Source of the DNA: Sphingobium sp.
GTDB taxonomy: Bacteria > Pseudomonadota > Alphaproteobacteria > Sphingomonadales > Sphingomonadaceae
Length of the DNA: 64,000 nt
Assembly: GCF_003248505.1 (NCBI RefSeq)
Contig: NZ_QFOA01000001.1
Location: 124,001 to 188,000, forward strand
Direction: 5' to 3'
The notes under the pieces are model-generated. The model was not told the origin of the DNA. It saw nothing but the letters and a program-made list of their open reading frames with translations, and ran no database searches. The stretch's first letter is position 1; every line of letters begins with the position of its first letter. Positions 41,953 to 51,184 of the stretch are shown piece by piece. A program made the translations under genes and the position numbers.

Positions 41953-43044
41953 ATGGCCGCCGAGCAGACGTCGCGCTTCACCGTCACCCGCAACAGTCAG
42001 GCTGTCGCGGCGAACGAGCGCGCGGTGCTTCTGGAAGACCCTGGCTTCGGACGGATTTTCACCGACCATATGGTGACCATCCGCTATACCGAAGGGCAGG
42101 GTTGGCACAGCCACAGGGTCGAGCCGCGCAAGCCCTTCGAAATGGACCCCGCCTGCGCCGTGCTCCATTATGCGCAGGAAATCTTCGAGGGCATGAAGGC
42201 CTATCGCCTGTCGGACGGGCAGATCGCCATGTTCCGTCCGGAGGAGAATGCGCGCCGCTTCGCAGCGTCGGCTGAACGGCTGGCGATGCCGGTGCTGCCC
42301 GAGGCGCTGTTCCTAGAAGCGTGCGCGGAACTGGTGAAGATCGACGGCGACTGGATTCCCGGCGGCGAGGGCAGCCTCTATCTGCGCCCCTTCCAGTTCG
42401 CGAGCGAGGCGTTCCTGGGCGTGCGGCCTTCGAACGAGTATATCTTTTGCGTGATCGCGTCGCCCGCCGGTGCCTATTTCAAGGGTGGCAAGAAGGCCGT
42501 GACGCTGTGGGTGTCGGAGCATTTCACGCGCGCCGCACGCGGCGGCACGGGCGCGGCCAAGTGCGGCGGCAACTACGCCGCGAGCCTGGTCGCACAAAAG
42601 GAAGCGATCTCGCACGGGTGCGACCAGGTCGTCTTCCTCGACGCTGCCGAGAATAAATGGGTCGAGGAACTGGGCGGCATGAACGTCTTTTTCGTGATGG
42701 AGGACGGGTCGATCGTGACGCCGCCGCTGACCGGCACGATCCTGCCGGGCATTACCCGCGATTCGATCATCCGCCTCGCACGCGCCAAAGGGCATGACGT
42801 GCGGGAGGAACTGTACAGCTTCGCCCAGTGGCGCGAGGATGCGGCGAGCGGTCGCCTGCGCGAAGCCTTCGCCTGCGGCACGGCGGCGGTGGTGACGCCC
42901 ATCGGCACGGTCAAGAGCGCGAACGGAGACTTCACTGTCGGCAATGGCGACGGCGGGATCGTCACCGACACGCTGCGAGCCGAACTGACGGGTATCCAGC
43001 GCGGGACGGTGGCCGATCCGGCGGGCTGGGTGCGCACGCTGTAA
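41953..43044 (+). CDS. ilvE: Branched-chain amino-acid aminotransferase
   Basis: A 363-residue class-IV PLP aminotransferase of the longer (BCAT type II) kind. It has GFGRIFTDHMVTIRYTEGQGW, CAVLHYAQEIFEGMKAYR, YLRPFQFASEAFLGV, and the PLP-lysine region AAKCGGNYAASLVAQ. EELGGMNVFFVM, PPLTGTILPGITRDSII and FACGTAAVVTPIG follow. It interconverts Leu/Ile/Val with their 2-oxo acids. AAGGAGACTCACC precedes the ATG. Confidence 0.97.
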   Translation: MAAEQTSRFTVTRNSQAVAANERAVLLEDPGFGRIFTDHMVTIRYTEGQGWHSHRVEPRKPFEMDPACAVLHYAQEIFEGMKAYRLSDGQIAMFRPEENARRFAASAERLAMPVLPEALFLEACAELVKIDGDWIPGGEGSLYLRPFQFASEAFLGVRPSNEYIFCVIASPAGAYFKGGKKAVTLWVSEHFTRAARGGTGAAKCGGNYAASLVAQKEAISHGCDQVVFLDAAENKWVEELGGMNVFFVMEDGSIVTPPLTGTILPGITRDSIIRLARAKGHDVREELYSFAQWREDAASGRLREAFACGTAAVVTPIGTVKSANGDFTVGNGDGGIVTDTLRAELTGIQRGTVADPAGWVRTL

Positions 43045-43170
43045 CCGGGCGAGATTTTTTAGGCCCGCCGGGCCTGCGTTGCAAAGCCCGGCCGGGATGG
43101 AACGTCCGGACCGAAGTCGCCGGGGCAATGGGCCGCGTTCGCCCTCCCCCGGTGACCCCGGCACCGCGCA

Positions 43171-44571
43171 TCATATCAGGAACGTGACGGCCAGATTGAG
43201 GTTCACGGCCAGCGGCAGTTTGGGATAATATGTGCTGTGATACGTCAGGCCGAGCCCTGGCTGCAGATATATTCCCGAATGGAACCGGTAAGCGTAGCTG
43301 GCGGTGACGGACGCGGTGTCCTTGTCGGTATCCAGGCCCGGTGCGATGGCACGCAGCGCCGTCGAACTCAGCCGATTGTAGGTCGCCACGACCGAAGCCA
43401 GATCGAACGGTCGCGATTCGATGAGGCCGACGCCGTAGAGCCGGGCCTCGTAATATTGGCTGTAGAGGTTCTGCTTGGTCGGAGCGTAGTTGAAGCTCGC
43501 GCCTGCATAGAGGCCGCGGAAGGGACGCTTCCGGTCTGGCTGGGTAAGCTGCCGATCGCCCGACAGATACACAGCCCAGTTGTCCACATTGGCTCCCGTG
43601 CGGAAATCCTTGAAGTTGCAGGTGTTGTAGATGGCGCCGCCGCGGATCCAGGTCGACATCCGTCCGGGGCTTGCGGGCCGGTTGAAGCCGACCTCATCGA
43701 CGAACAGCACTTTGGCGTCCGGTACGGAAAAGCGCAGGCCAAGGCCCTTGTTCTCGCGATATTCGGCGGGGCCGGCGCCCGGTGGAATGCTGCGCTGAAT
43801 GCCGAATTTCGTGTAGAGGAAATTGTCCGCATTCAACCGCACGTTGATGGCGGGCGTTCCGAATATGGCATAGCCGAATCCGACCTGAACGGGGATTCGC
43901 GCAGTGGGGCCCAGGCTGCCGCCGGCAATGCTGCCGCCCACGGCCGGTCCGACATATTCGTTGCTATTGTCGAAATATCCGATCTTCAATTCGACATGGC
44001 CGTTGGCGAGCGTCTGATAATATCCAAGGTTCGCGATCCGGGCCGTGCGCGGACCGTTGATGCGCTCCAGCCCGTTGGTCGCGGCGGCTCCGACGATGAA
44101 GAACTGGCCATTGTCGATCCCGATCTTGCCCAGATCATATGTCAGGAACACTGCCTAAAGGCCGTTATTATAGGTCGGTTCCTGCCCGTTATAAACTTTG
44201 CGCCCCGAAATTCCGTCCTTCGCGACATTGTAGACGAAGCGGTTGGTGCTGAGCGCGAAGATTCCGACGCCGGCATCGGCCAGCGCCGACCGGACGCCGC
44301 CGGCATCTTTCAGCACCGAGTCCGCCACTTTCGGGAAGGGCATTATCCATCCTTTGAGCGAAAGATCGTCGAACCGCTTGTAGGGGTTGGTCGGCGGCGG
44401 CGCGTCCTTCTCCGGCAGAGCGGTCACGGTCGAGGGCACCTGTTCCGGCGATGGGGCCTGGGCCGCCACCTCGCCCTGCTCTGCGGACTGGGCGTGGGCG
44501 GGGACCGACAGCAGGGCGAAGGCCGGGACGGCGAAGGCAAAAGTTCTTGCGCAGAAATAAGAGTTTATCAT
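43171..44571 (-). pseudogene. OprB-like carbohydrate porin gene with an in-frame amber codon
   Basis: Two open frames in the same register on the minus strand are separated by a single TAG (44157-44155). The first (138 codons) has a signal peptide (AFALLSVPAHAQ) and the porin N-terminus, including FDDLSLKGWIMPFPKVADSVL. The second (326 codons after Ala) continues seamlessly with FLTYDLGKIGIDNGQFFIVG. It carries beta-strand repeats to a typical outer-membrane end (NLNLAVTFLI). Together, ~465 residues match an OprB-type porin in length. There is no frameshift and no other lesion. A single C-to-T change in CAG (Gln) would explain it. It could be a young pseudogene, a sequencing error or a suppressed codon. 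Confidence 0.75.
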
Positions 44572-44893
44572 TGGCTACCCTGTACAAAGCTACCAATGCC
44601 CCTAATGTCGATAAATCTGCCGGTGCCTGTCGGGCGATAGGTCGCGAGAGAGGATGGCGCTCCGCTCGTCGCTCAATCCCGTCGCCGGAGTTGCCGAAAA
44701 ATTCAGCCTGTTGCGATGCACGCCGTCTTGCGAGCGACGAAGCGATGCGTGCCGGAGGGTGTCGACGCGTCGCGGCAGCGGCCTCGACAAGGCGATCCGT
44801 GCCGCCCCGGCGTCAAAACCGATGGGACCGGGGATGCGCTTCAGCGCCCGCTGGCCTTCCCCGACCGAGATATGGTCGGCGATCGCACGGAAA
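44572..44893. other. Gene-poor 322-bp stretch
   Basis: No protein, RNA or repeat feature could be supported here. On the minus strand about 44780-44893 has codon-like third positions immediately after the phosphodiesterase stop but in another frame, with no recognisable product, so it might be a decayed gene end. The promoter of the porin gene should lie at the left edge. Confidence 0.3.
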
Positions 44894-45982
44894 TCACCGC
44901 GCGTGTCCGGCGTCCGCCGATGCCGTCCACGTCAATCGGAAGGTGACGCGCAGCCCGTCATGGTCGGACAGGCGTGGGCTGCCCGGCGCGCCGTCGAACA
45001 TGGCCTCCACCCGGACAGGGACGATGCCCACCGTGCGACCCGGCGCAAAGAATTGCAGGTCCTGCGTATCCATCCATGGCGCATCGCCATCCCAGGACAT
45101 GCGCACGTCGCACCGCGGGTTCGACGGGCAAAAGCGGTGCACCTCCGCCAGCGGCAGCTTCGCCGCGAAAGCATCGTGACGATCCTGGGAGCGCCGCATG
45201 TTGAAGTCGCCGCCCAGGATCAGCGGTGCGTCCGGCGCGCTATAGCGGCGCAGGAACATCGCCAGTTCCTCCGTCTGGAAGCGGTGGGCGGTCAGATGCC
45301 GCTCCAGCCTGACCTTGGACGCACGCTGCGAATTCATGTGCGTGTTGACGATGTCGACCGGGGTCGGGACGCCCGGCACCGCGATGCGGACCAGCAGGAC
45401 GCCCTTGTTCGACAGGCAGTCGAACCCGGCGCAGGTCTTGCGCGAATAGGCGTCCATTTCCGTTGCGATGACCGGATAGCGGCTCGCGATGACGAGGCCC
45501 GAACCGGTCAGCCGGATGCCCAGTTCGCCCTTGGTCGGGCGCACGCGGCCCGTTCTTTTCGCGGCGACCCGCATCTTGCTAGTCTGCGTGCGGGTCGGGC
45601 CGCCCACCATCACCCGATAGCCGCTGCCCTTGACCGAGCGGATGGCGGAGCGGGAGAAGACCTCCTGGAACAGGACCACGTCGGGCGCGTCGCCGGACGC
45701 GTTCAGGGCTTTGAGGATTTTTCCGATCCGTCCCAGGTCGGACGCCCTGCCGCTGCGCGCGGGCCATTGCAGCCCCTCGATATTATAGGTGAGCACGTCG
45801 AGCGTGACGCCGGTCCCATCTGCAGCGACCGTGGGGTGGCGGGCGTCGGACGCGGCGGAGGGATCGTAACGCATGGCGGGAAAGCTGGAGCAGGCGGCCA
45901 GCAGCAGCATCGCGGGAAGGGACCAGCCCACCCGCCGCACGAGCGCTTGCCTCTTCTCTCCCCGCGTCATCGCGTGCCGCAT
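44894..45982 (-). CDS. Lipoprotein of the endonuclease/exonuclease/phosphatase superfamily
   Basis: A 362-residue protein with a lipoprotein signal (MLLLAAC, Cys31) and the EEP catalytic motifs: LTYNIEGLQ, VLFQEVF (metal-binding Glu), VNTHMNSQ, GGDFNMRR and LSDHDGLRV (catalytic Asp-His). Membership of this superfamily and the secreted, lipid-anchored form suggest a periplasmic phosphodiesterase such as a sphingomyelinase- or nuclease-like enzyme; sphingolipid substrates would be plausible in this group but are not shown. The start at 45982 or 45970. It follows an APH-like kinase gene after 59 bp on the same strand. Confidence 0.86.
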   Translation of the reverse strand: MRHAMTRGEKRQALVRRVGWSLPAMLLLAACSSFPAMRYDPSAASDARHPTVAADGTGVTLDVLTYNIEGLQWPARSGRASDLGRIGKILKALNASGDAPDVVLFQEVFSRSAIRSVKGSGYRVMVGGPTRTQTSKMRVAAKRTGRVRPTKGELGIRLTGSGLVIASRYPVIATEMDAYSRKTCAGFDCLSNKGVLLVRIAVPGVPTPVDIVNTHMNSQRASKVRLERHLTAHRFQTEELAMFLRRYSAPDAPLILGGDFNMRRSQDRHDAFAAKLPLAEVHRFCPSNPRCDVRMSWDGDAPWMDTQDLQFFAPGRTVGIVPVRVEAMFDGAPGSPRLSDHDGLRVTFRLTWTASADAGHAR

Positions 45983-46041
45983 CGCACGACGATAGACCGA
46001 ATATCGCGCGGGACATAGGCGCCCCTCACCGCCATGTCGGA

Positions 46042-46866
46042 TCACATCTGCGGCAGGCCCGCGCGCGCCAGCGCGGCGTTCAGGTAGCGGCGGAAGGCTG
46101 GCGTGCGGCCGGCGTCGCGGGCGCGCAGCCACGCCAGCGCCACGACCGGACGCCACCGGTCGAGCTCATCTGCGCCGACCGTCCCGCCCGCAAGCCAGGC
46201 GCGCAGCATCCGCCGCGCCGCCCAGTCGCGCCACAGGCCGGTGATCCAGTCGTCCGGCCCCACGCCGAAACGCATCAACATTTCGGACCGAACGGCGTCC
46301 GCCGCCCGATGCCCCGCCGCCGCCTTCGACCAGTCGATGACGGCCAGTCCCTGCGGCGTCATCATCGCATTGCCCAGGTGGAAGTCGCCATGGGTGAGCG
46401 CCTTGCCGTCGGGCAGCGATTCCAGATAGGCGATGGCCGCGCGTTGCAGCGTGGCGGGGGCCGGGCCATAGGCGATGTCGGTCGCGATCACCTGCTTCAG
46501 GTCGCGCAGGTCGGCAGGAGCGGGCGCGGCATGGATCGCGCGATGCATCGCGCCCATGCGGTCGATCATCTGCGCCGCCCGCATCGGATATTTCCTGATC
46601 CACGCCATCGCCGTCGGGCCTTCCAGCCGGGGATAGACGATGCCGCGCTGCCCGTCGCGGTCCTGTCGTTCGATGGCGGCGGCGGTCGGAATGCCGCAGC
46701 GGGCGGCATGGGCCGACGCGGCGGCTTCCCGTGCGATCATCTCGTCCGACACGCTGGCCCGGAACAGCTTCAGCACTCGCCCGTCGCCCAGATCGAACAG
46801 CTGCGCGCTCGCGCCCTCGGCGAAGGCGGGCGCGGCAAGCGGCGGCGAGGAAGGGCGAGCGTCCAT
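46042..46866 (-). CDS. Aminoglycoside-phosphotransferase-like kinase
   Basis: A 274-residue small-molecule kinase of the APH/choline-kinase fold: LGDGRVLKLFR (Lys33) in the N-lobe, the catalytic loop HGDFHLGN (His159-Asn166) and VIDW (metal Asp178). The substrate is unknown; resistance should not be assumed from the fold. The start at 46866 has AGGA at good spacing; an in-frame TTG at 46902, overlapping the aarF stop, is the alternative. It is part of a minus-strand run DCC-AarF-APH-EEP. Confidence 0.85.
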   Translation of the reverse strand: MDARPSSPPLAAPAFAEGASAQLFDLGDGRVLKLFRASVSDEMIAREAAASAHAARCGIPTAAAIERQDRDGQRGIVYPRLEGPTAMAWIRKYPMRAAQMIDRMGAMHRAIHAAPAPADLRDLKQVIATDIAYGPAPATLQRAAIAYLESLPDGKALTHGDFHLGNAMMTPQGLAVIDWSKAAAGHRAADAVRSEMLMRFGVGPDDWITGLWRDWAARRMLRAWLAGGTVGADELDRWRPVVALAWLRARDAGRTPAFRRYLNAALARAGLPQM

Positions 46867-46898
46867 CGCTTCTTTCCTGACGCCATGCGTTCCGGGTT

Positions 46899-48206
46899 TC
46901 AAGCCATCGTCCGCACCATGTCGATCAGCGGCACCCGCGCGCGCATCCGTACCGCGAGCAGCGCGGTGCCGCTCACCTTGCGCTGCACGAACAGCGTCTC
47001 GACCGGGGGCAGGTGCCAGAGGCTGCGGTCCTTCGCGACCGGCATCGCCAGTTCGCGCAGCCTGCCGACGAACGCGCGGTCGGCAAAGTCGAACAGGCCT
47101 GGGCGCAGCACATGATCGAGGATCACGTCGATCATCGCGTCCAGCCGCTCGCCATGGTTCGCAAGCAGGGCGGGCGAGACGAAGCCCACCTCCACCAGCG
47201 CCGTGCGCAGCGCCGCGCGATCCCCCGCCAGCCCGGCGCGCAGCAAGCCGCGATAGCCCTGCGTGGTATCGACCGGCACCGGTCGCGCCGCGCCGAAATC
47301 GAGCAGGACGATCCGTCCGCTGTCGGGCTGCCAGCGATAGTTGGCGAAGTTGGGATCGGTCTGCATATAGCCGAACACGAACAATTCATGCAGGACGAGG
47401 TCGAGCATCGCCGTCATCGCGGCGTCCCGGCGATCCTGCGGGGCATCGGCCAGCGTTTCGATCGATCGACCTTCGATAAAGTCCATGACCAGCACTCGCT
47501 GCGTGCTGCGATCCTCGACCGGCCGGGGAACGACGAAGCGGGCGTCGTCCTTCAACAGTTCGGCGTAGCGGCGCATCTGCGCGGCCTCACGGCGATAGTC
47601 CGCTTCCTCCTTGAGTTGCGCCTTCGCTTCGGTCAGCAGCGGCGCGATGTCGAGGCTGGCGGGGAGGAGACCCGACAGGCGCAGCAGGGTCGCGACATTG
47701 TCGACATCCGCATCGATGCTGGCGGCGACGCCGGGATATTGCACCTTCACCGCGACGACCCGCCCATCGGGCAGCCGTGCGCGATGCACCTGGCCGATGG
47801 AGGCCGCCGCGACCGGCGTCGCTTCGAAATGCGCGAAGCGGCTGCGCCAGTCCGCCCCCCATTCGGCGGCAAGCACCTGCTGAAGCTGACGGGGCGGCAT
47901 ATGGTGGGCCGAATCGCGCAGCTTCGCGAGGATCGCCGTCAGTTCGGGCGGCAGCATGTCGCCCGCGTCGAGCGAGATCATCTGCCCCAGCTTCATCGCC
48001 GCGCCCCGCAGGCGCGACAGTTGTTCGGTCACGCGCCCGACATTGCCGGGCGTCAGCAGCAGATCGGGCAGCTGGGGACGTTCGCCCCGCACCAGCCGCC
48101 GCGCCCCTTCCGCCAGGACGCCGCCTGCGACCCCGCCCGCCATCTGCCCGAAGGCGGCCAGTCGCGACAGGCGCGCCGAGGGCACCTTGCGATGCGGGCC
48201 GCTCAT
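46899..48206 (-). CDS. AarF/ABC1/UbiB-family atypical kinase
   Basis: A 435-residue protein: KxGQ signature MKLGQMISLD (72-75), Ala-rich nucleotide loop PVAAASIGQVHRA, Lys154 in VAVKVQYPG, and metal-binding DFG in LLDFGAARP. The catalytic loop reads QTDPNFANYRW instead of the usual HADPHPGN, so the catalytic Asp and final Asn are kept but the His is not. UbiB-type ATPases support ubiquinone synthesis; whether this one does is open. Its ATG overlaps the DCC gene stop (ATGA). Confidence 0.88.
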   Translation of the reverse strand: MSGPHRKVPSARLSRLAAFGQMAGGVAGGVLAEGARRLVRGERPQLPDLLLTPGNVGRVTEQLSRLRGAAMKLGQMISLDAGDMLPPELTAILAKLRDSAHHMPPRQLQQVLAAEWGADWRSRFAHFEATPVAAASIGQVHRARLPDGRVVAVKVQYPGVAASIDADVDNVATLLRLSGLLPASLDIAPLLTEAKAQLKEEADYRREAAQMRRYAELLKDDARFVVPRPVEDRSTQRVLVMDFIEGRSIETLADAPQDRRDAAMTAMLDLVLHELFVFGYMQTDPNFANYRWQPDSGRIVLLDFGAARPVPVDTTQGYRGLLRAGLAGDRAALRTALVEVGFVSPALLANHGERLDAMIDVILDHVLRPGLFDFADRAFVGRLRELAMPVAKDRSLWHLPPVETLFVQRKVSGTALLAVRMRARVPLIDMVRTMA

Positions 48207-48562
48207 GCCGCCCACCGCTGCAACGCCGGGCGCCAGCGCAGGAAGCGGGCATAGGCGCGATCAAGCAGCCGCAGCATCGCGGGATGGCGCGCGAGCAGTC
48301 CCAGCGGGCGCAGCAGCGGGATCGCGCGCCACATCGCGGCAAAGGCCGCCGCTCCGCTCAGCATTTGCGTTCCCTCCCGCGCGTGGAAGCGGGCGAGCAG
48401 GGCGGCCCGGTCGATCGGGCAGGTGCCCTCTTCCGACGCCACGTCCACGAAAGCGATGCGCCCGCGCCGGTCGAGCCGCCGCATCAGCGCGATTTCGCGG
48501 CGGCAGAGCGGACATGCGCCGTCATACCAGACCGTGACGGCGGGGGGAGGAATATGGGCCAT
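48203..48562 (-). CDS. DCC/DUF393-type thiol-disulfide oxidoreductase-like protein
   Basis: A 119-residue thioredoxin-fold-like protein with the DUF393 hallmark YDGACPLCRREI (Asp14, Cys17, Cys20), RIAFVDVASEEG and MLSGAAAFAAMWRAIPLLRPLG. Function is uncertain; a redox role is suggested by the CxxC. The start at 48562 follows AGGAATATGGGCC weakly, and longer readings are non-homologous. It is the first gene of the DCC-AarF-APH-EEP run. Confidence 0.87.
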   Translation of the reverse strand: MAHIPPPAVTVWYDGACPLCRREIALMRRLDRRGRIAFVDVASEEGTCPIDRAALLARFHAREGTQMLSGAAAFAAMWRAIPLLRPLGLLARHPAMLRLLDRAYARFLRWRPALQRWAA

Positions 48563-48663
48563 GGCTGACAGGTGGGGTGCACTTATTCCCGCGCAACGTG
48601 CCCGTTCGGCCATGACGCCGCGATACGGGCCGTTTTCACGCGGACGCCGCTCGCCGGAGTCGC

Positions 48664-49422
48664 TCAGGGCAGCGCGATCATCGAAATCTGTCGGCCATAG
48701 TCGCTTTCGCCCCGGTGGCAGGCGCGACGATAGCTGAAGAACCGGTCCGGCTGGCTGTAGGTGTCCTCGTCCAGCATCGCGATCCGTGCGATACCGGCCG
48801 CCGCCAGCCGCGCAGCGACATAGGCGGCAATGTCGAACTGGTGATGACCGGCCCGTCCCGGCGTGAAGAAACGCTCATTGTCAGGGTCGTTGCGGGCAAA
48901 ACGCGCGGCGAAGGCGTCGTCCACCTCGTAGGAAGCGCGGCCGATGCAAGGGCCGATGGCGCAGGCGATGCGGTCCGCCCGCGCGCCCAGCGCCGCCATC
49001 GCCGCAAGAGTCCGGTCGGTGACGCCCGCGATCGCGCCCTTCCACCCCACATGGGCGGCACCCACCACGCCCGCCTCCATGTCGGCGAAGAGCACGGGAA
49101 CGCAATCGGCGGTCAGAATGCCGAGGATCAGGCCGGGGCGGTTCGTCACCATCGCGTCGGCCTCGGGGCGGTCGGCCTCGGCTATGGGGTCGCGCACCGT
49201 CACGACATCGGGCGAATGCACTTGCCGCACAGTCACCAGCGCCGCGCCGGGCAACAGCGCGTCCGCCGCCAGATCGCGATTGCGCATCACCGCCTCGCGC
49301 TCGTCCTGCGACCCCAGGCCGACATTGAGCCCCGCATGAACGCCGCCCGACATGCCGCCGCGCCGCCCGGCAAAGCCGTGGGGCACCCCCTCCAGACCCG
49401 GCGCGCGCAGCAATTCGATCAT
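48664..49422 (-). CDS. pgeF: Peptidoglycan editing factor PgeF (multicopper-oxidase-like laccase domain)
   Basis: A 252-residue YfiH/DUF152 protein: HGFAGRRGGMSGGVHAGLNVG, VRQVHSPDV (metal His), LTADCVPVLFAD (metal Cys), AAHVGWKGAIAGV (metal His) and AIGPCIGRASYEV. It removes misincorporated L-Ser from muropeptide precursors in E. coli; purine-nucleoside activity is known for relatives. The start at 49422 (MIELL) is chosen because AAGGAG lies 8 nt before it; the ATG 6 bp upstream (49428) would leave only 2 nt. Confidence 0.92.
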   Translation of the reverse strand: MIELLRAPGLEGVPHGFAGRRGGMSGGVHAGLNVGLGSQDEREAVMRNRDLAADALLPGAALVTVRQVHSPDVVTVRDPIAEADRPEADAMVTNRPGLILGILTADCVPVLFADMEAGVVGAAHVGWKGAIAGVTDRTLAAMAALGARADRIACAIGPCIGRASYEVDDAFAARFARNDPDNERFFTPGRAGHHQFDIAAYVAARLAAAGIARIAMLDEDTYSQPDRFFSYRRACHRGESDYGRQISMIALP

Positions 49423-49470
49423 GGGCATGGCTCCTTTGCGTCCGCCGCTCCCATCGACCGGCATGTCACA

Positions 49471-49493
49471 GCCGCGCAATATACTTGCGCGGC
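49471..49493. repeat. Perfect inverted repeat upstream of the amino-acid permease
   Basis: GCCGCGCAA-tatac-TTGCGCGGC, 9-bp arms, located between the divergent pgeF and permease genes about 90 bp before the permease start. It could be an operator. A second, weaker repeat (GGTGCGC/GCGCACC, 49534-49559) lies closer to the start and could form in the mRNA leader. Confidence 0.5.
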
Positions 49494-49580
49494 ACGGATT
49501 AGGCGATAGTCTCCCCCTCCCATAAGCAAAAGAGGTGCGCGGCCGACGAGCAGCGCACCGGGCAATAGGGATAGAGTTGC

Positions 49581-51143
49581 ATGATCTTCGGGCGCGTTAA
49601 GCCTCTGGACGCGATTTTGGCGACAGCGGAAAAGAAATCGCTGCATCGTTCGCTGGGCGCGTTCCAGCTTACCATGTTGGGTATCGGGGCCGTCATCGGC
49701 ACCGGCATTTTCGTTCTGACGGCGGAAGCCGCGCAAAAGGCGGGGCCGGGCATGATGCTCTCCTTCGTCATCGCCGGTTTCGTGTGCGCGGTCGCCGCGC
49801 TCTGCTATGCCGAAATGGCGGCGATGGTGCCGGTATCGGGGTCCGCCTATACCTACAGCTATGCGGTCATGGGCGAACTGATCGCCTGGATGGTCGGATG
49901 GGCGCTGATCCTCGAATATGCGGTCGCGGCGGGCGCGGTGTCCGTGGGATGGTCCGGCTATGTCGTGGGCCTCATCGAACACAGCTTCCACCTCGACATT
50001 CCCAACATGCTGACACGCGGACCGTTCGACGGCGGCCTCGTCAACCTGCCCGCGATGCTGATCGCCGCGCTGGTCACCTGGCTGCTGGTCATCGGCACGA
50101 AGGAAAGCGCCACCGTCAACGCCGTCCTCGTCGCGATCAAGGTCGCCGCGCTCACGCTCTTCATCGCATTGTCGGTGCCGGTCATGAACATGGACGGCTT
50201 CACCCCCTTCGCTCCGCTCGGCTTTTCGGGCATTTCGGCGGCGGCGGCCTCGATCTTCTTCGCCTATGTCGGCTTCGACGCGGTTTCGACGGCGGCGGAG
50301 GAAACCAAGAACCCGCAACGCAACATGCCCATCGGCCTTATCGGCTCGCTCGCCTTCTGCACTGTCTTCTACATGCTGGTGGCAGCGGGCGTGATCGGAA
50401 CGGTCGGCGCGCAGCCGGTGTTCGGCCCCGGCGGCGAAGTCCTCGCCCCCGGATCCACCGCGCTGTCGCAGCAATGCGCCGCGCTCGCCGCGCAGGGCCA
50501 TGAAGCCGTCACCTGCTCGAAGGAAGCGCTCGCCTGGACGCTGCGCGAGATCGGCTGGCCCCAGATCGGCAACCTGCTCGGCCTTGCCGCCGGGCTCGCG
50601 CTGCCGTCGGTCATCCTGATGATGATGTTCGGCCAGACCCGCATCTTCTTCGTTATGAGCCGCGACGGCCTGCTTCCGGCCATGTTCTCGAAGGTGCACC
50701 CGGTCTACAAGACGCCGCACGTCATCACGATCCTGACCGGTATCTTCGTCGCCCTGTTCGCCGCCTTCTTCCCGGTCGGCATCCTCGCGGACATTTCCAA
50801 CTCGGGCACGCTCTTCGCCTTTGCCGCCGTGTCGATCGCGGTGTTGCGCCTGCGCAAGACCGACGCGAACCGCAAACGCCCGTTCCGCACCCCGGCGATC
50901 TACGTCACCGCGCCGATCGCGATCCTGGGCTGCCTCTACCTCTTCATCAGCCTGGGCTTCGAAACCAAGCTGATGTTCGTGGGCTGGGCGGCGGTCGGCC
51001 TGGTCGTCTATTTCGGCTACAGCCGCAGCCGCAGCCATGTGGGTCGCGGCATCCTCGATACGGCGGAGGACGACGCGGACGTGCCGCCCCAGCCGGTGCC
51101 GCCGCTGCCGGGCGCGCCGACGCCGGGCGGCCGGGACGCCTGA
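49581..51143 (+). CDS. APC-family amino-acid permease
   Basis: A 520-residue protein with ~12 membrane helices. The cationic-amino-acid-transporter-like start SLHRSLGAFQLTMLGIGAVIGTGIFVLT is split by the signature G-I-G-x-x-I-G-T-G. Then come PGMMLSFVIAGFVCAVAALCY, YAVMGELIAWMVGWALILEY, GFDAVSTAAEETKNPQR and RKRPFRTP near the end. It carries a ~45-residue periplasmic insert (residues ~285-325) with two Cys. The substrate is likely a cationic or branched amino acid. It ends at a bidirectional terminator shared with the convergent exporter. Confidence 0.9.
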   Translation: MIFGRVKPLDAILATAEKKSLHRSLGAFQLTMLGIGAVIGTGIFVLTAEAAQKAGPGMMLSFVIAGFVCAVAALCYAEMAAMVPVSGSAYTYSYAVMGELIAWMVGWALILEYAVAAGAVSVGWSGYVVGLIEHSFHLDIPNMLTRGPFDGGLVNLPAMLIAALVTWLLVIGTKESATVNAVLVAIKVAALTLFIALSVPVMNMDGFTPFAPLGFSGISAAAASIFFAYVGFDAVSTAAEETKNPQRNMPIGLIGSLAFCTVFYMLVAAGVIGTVGAQPVFGPGGEVLAPGSTALSQQCAALAAQGHEAVTCSKEALAWTLREIGWPQIGNLLGLAAGLALPSVILMMMFGQTRIFFVMSRDGLLPAMFSKVHPVYKTPHVITILTGIFVALFAAFFPVGILADISNSGTLFAFAAVSIAVLRLRKTDANRKRPFRTPAIYVTAPIAILGCLYLFISLGFETKLMFVGWAAVGLVVYFGYSRSRSHVGRGILDTAEDDADVPPQPVPPLPGAPTPGGRDA

Positions 51144-51156
51144 GGGACGATGGTGA

Positions 51157-51180
51157 AACGGGGCGGGCAACCGCCCCGTT
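51157..51180. terminator. Bidirectional terminator with GCAA tetraloop
   Basis: AACGGGGCGG-gcaa-CCGCCCCGTT, a perfect 10-bp stem with a GNRA loop between convergent stop codons (51143 and 51185). T-tracts are short on both sides (TT on plus, TTCACC on minus), so efficiency is uncertain. Confidence 0.65.
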
Positions 51181-51184
51181 TGCG

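Noticed and set aside
43060..43095. Terminator after ilvE
   Set aside because: GCCGGGC/GCCCGGC can pair (43067-43092) but neither strand has a T-tract after it, so support is insufficient.
46042..46866. Aminoglycoside resistance gene
   Set aside because: Only the APH-type kinase fold is shown; there is no close match to a resistance enzyme and no mobile context.
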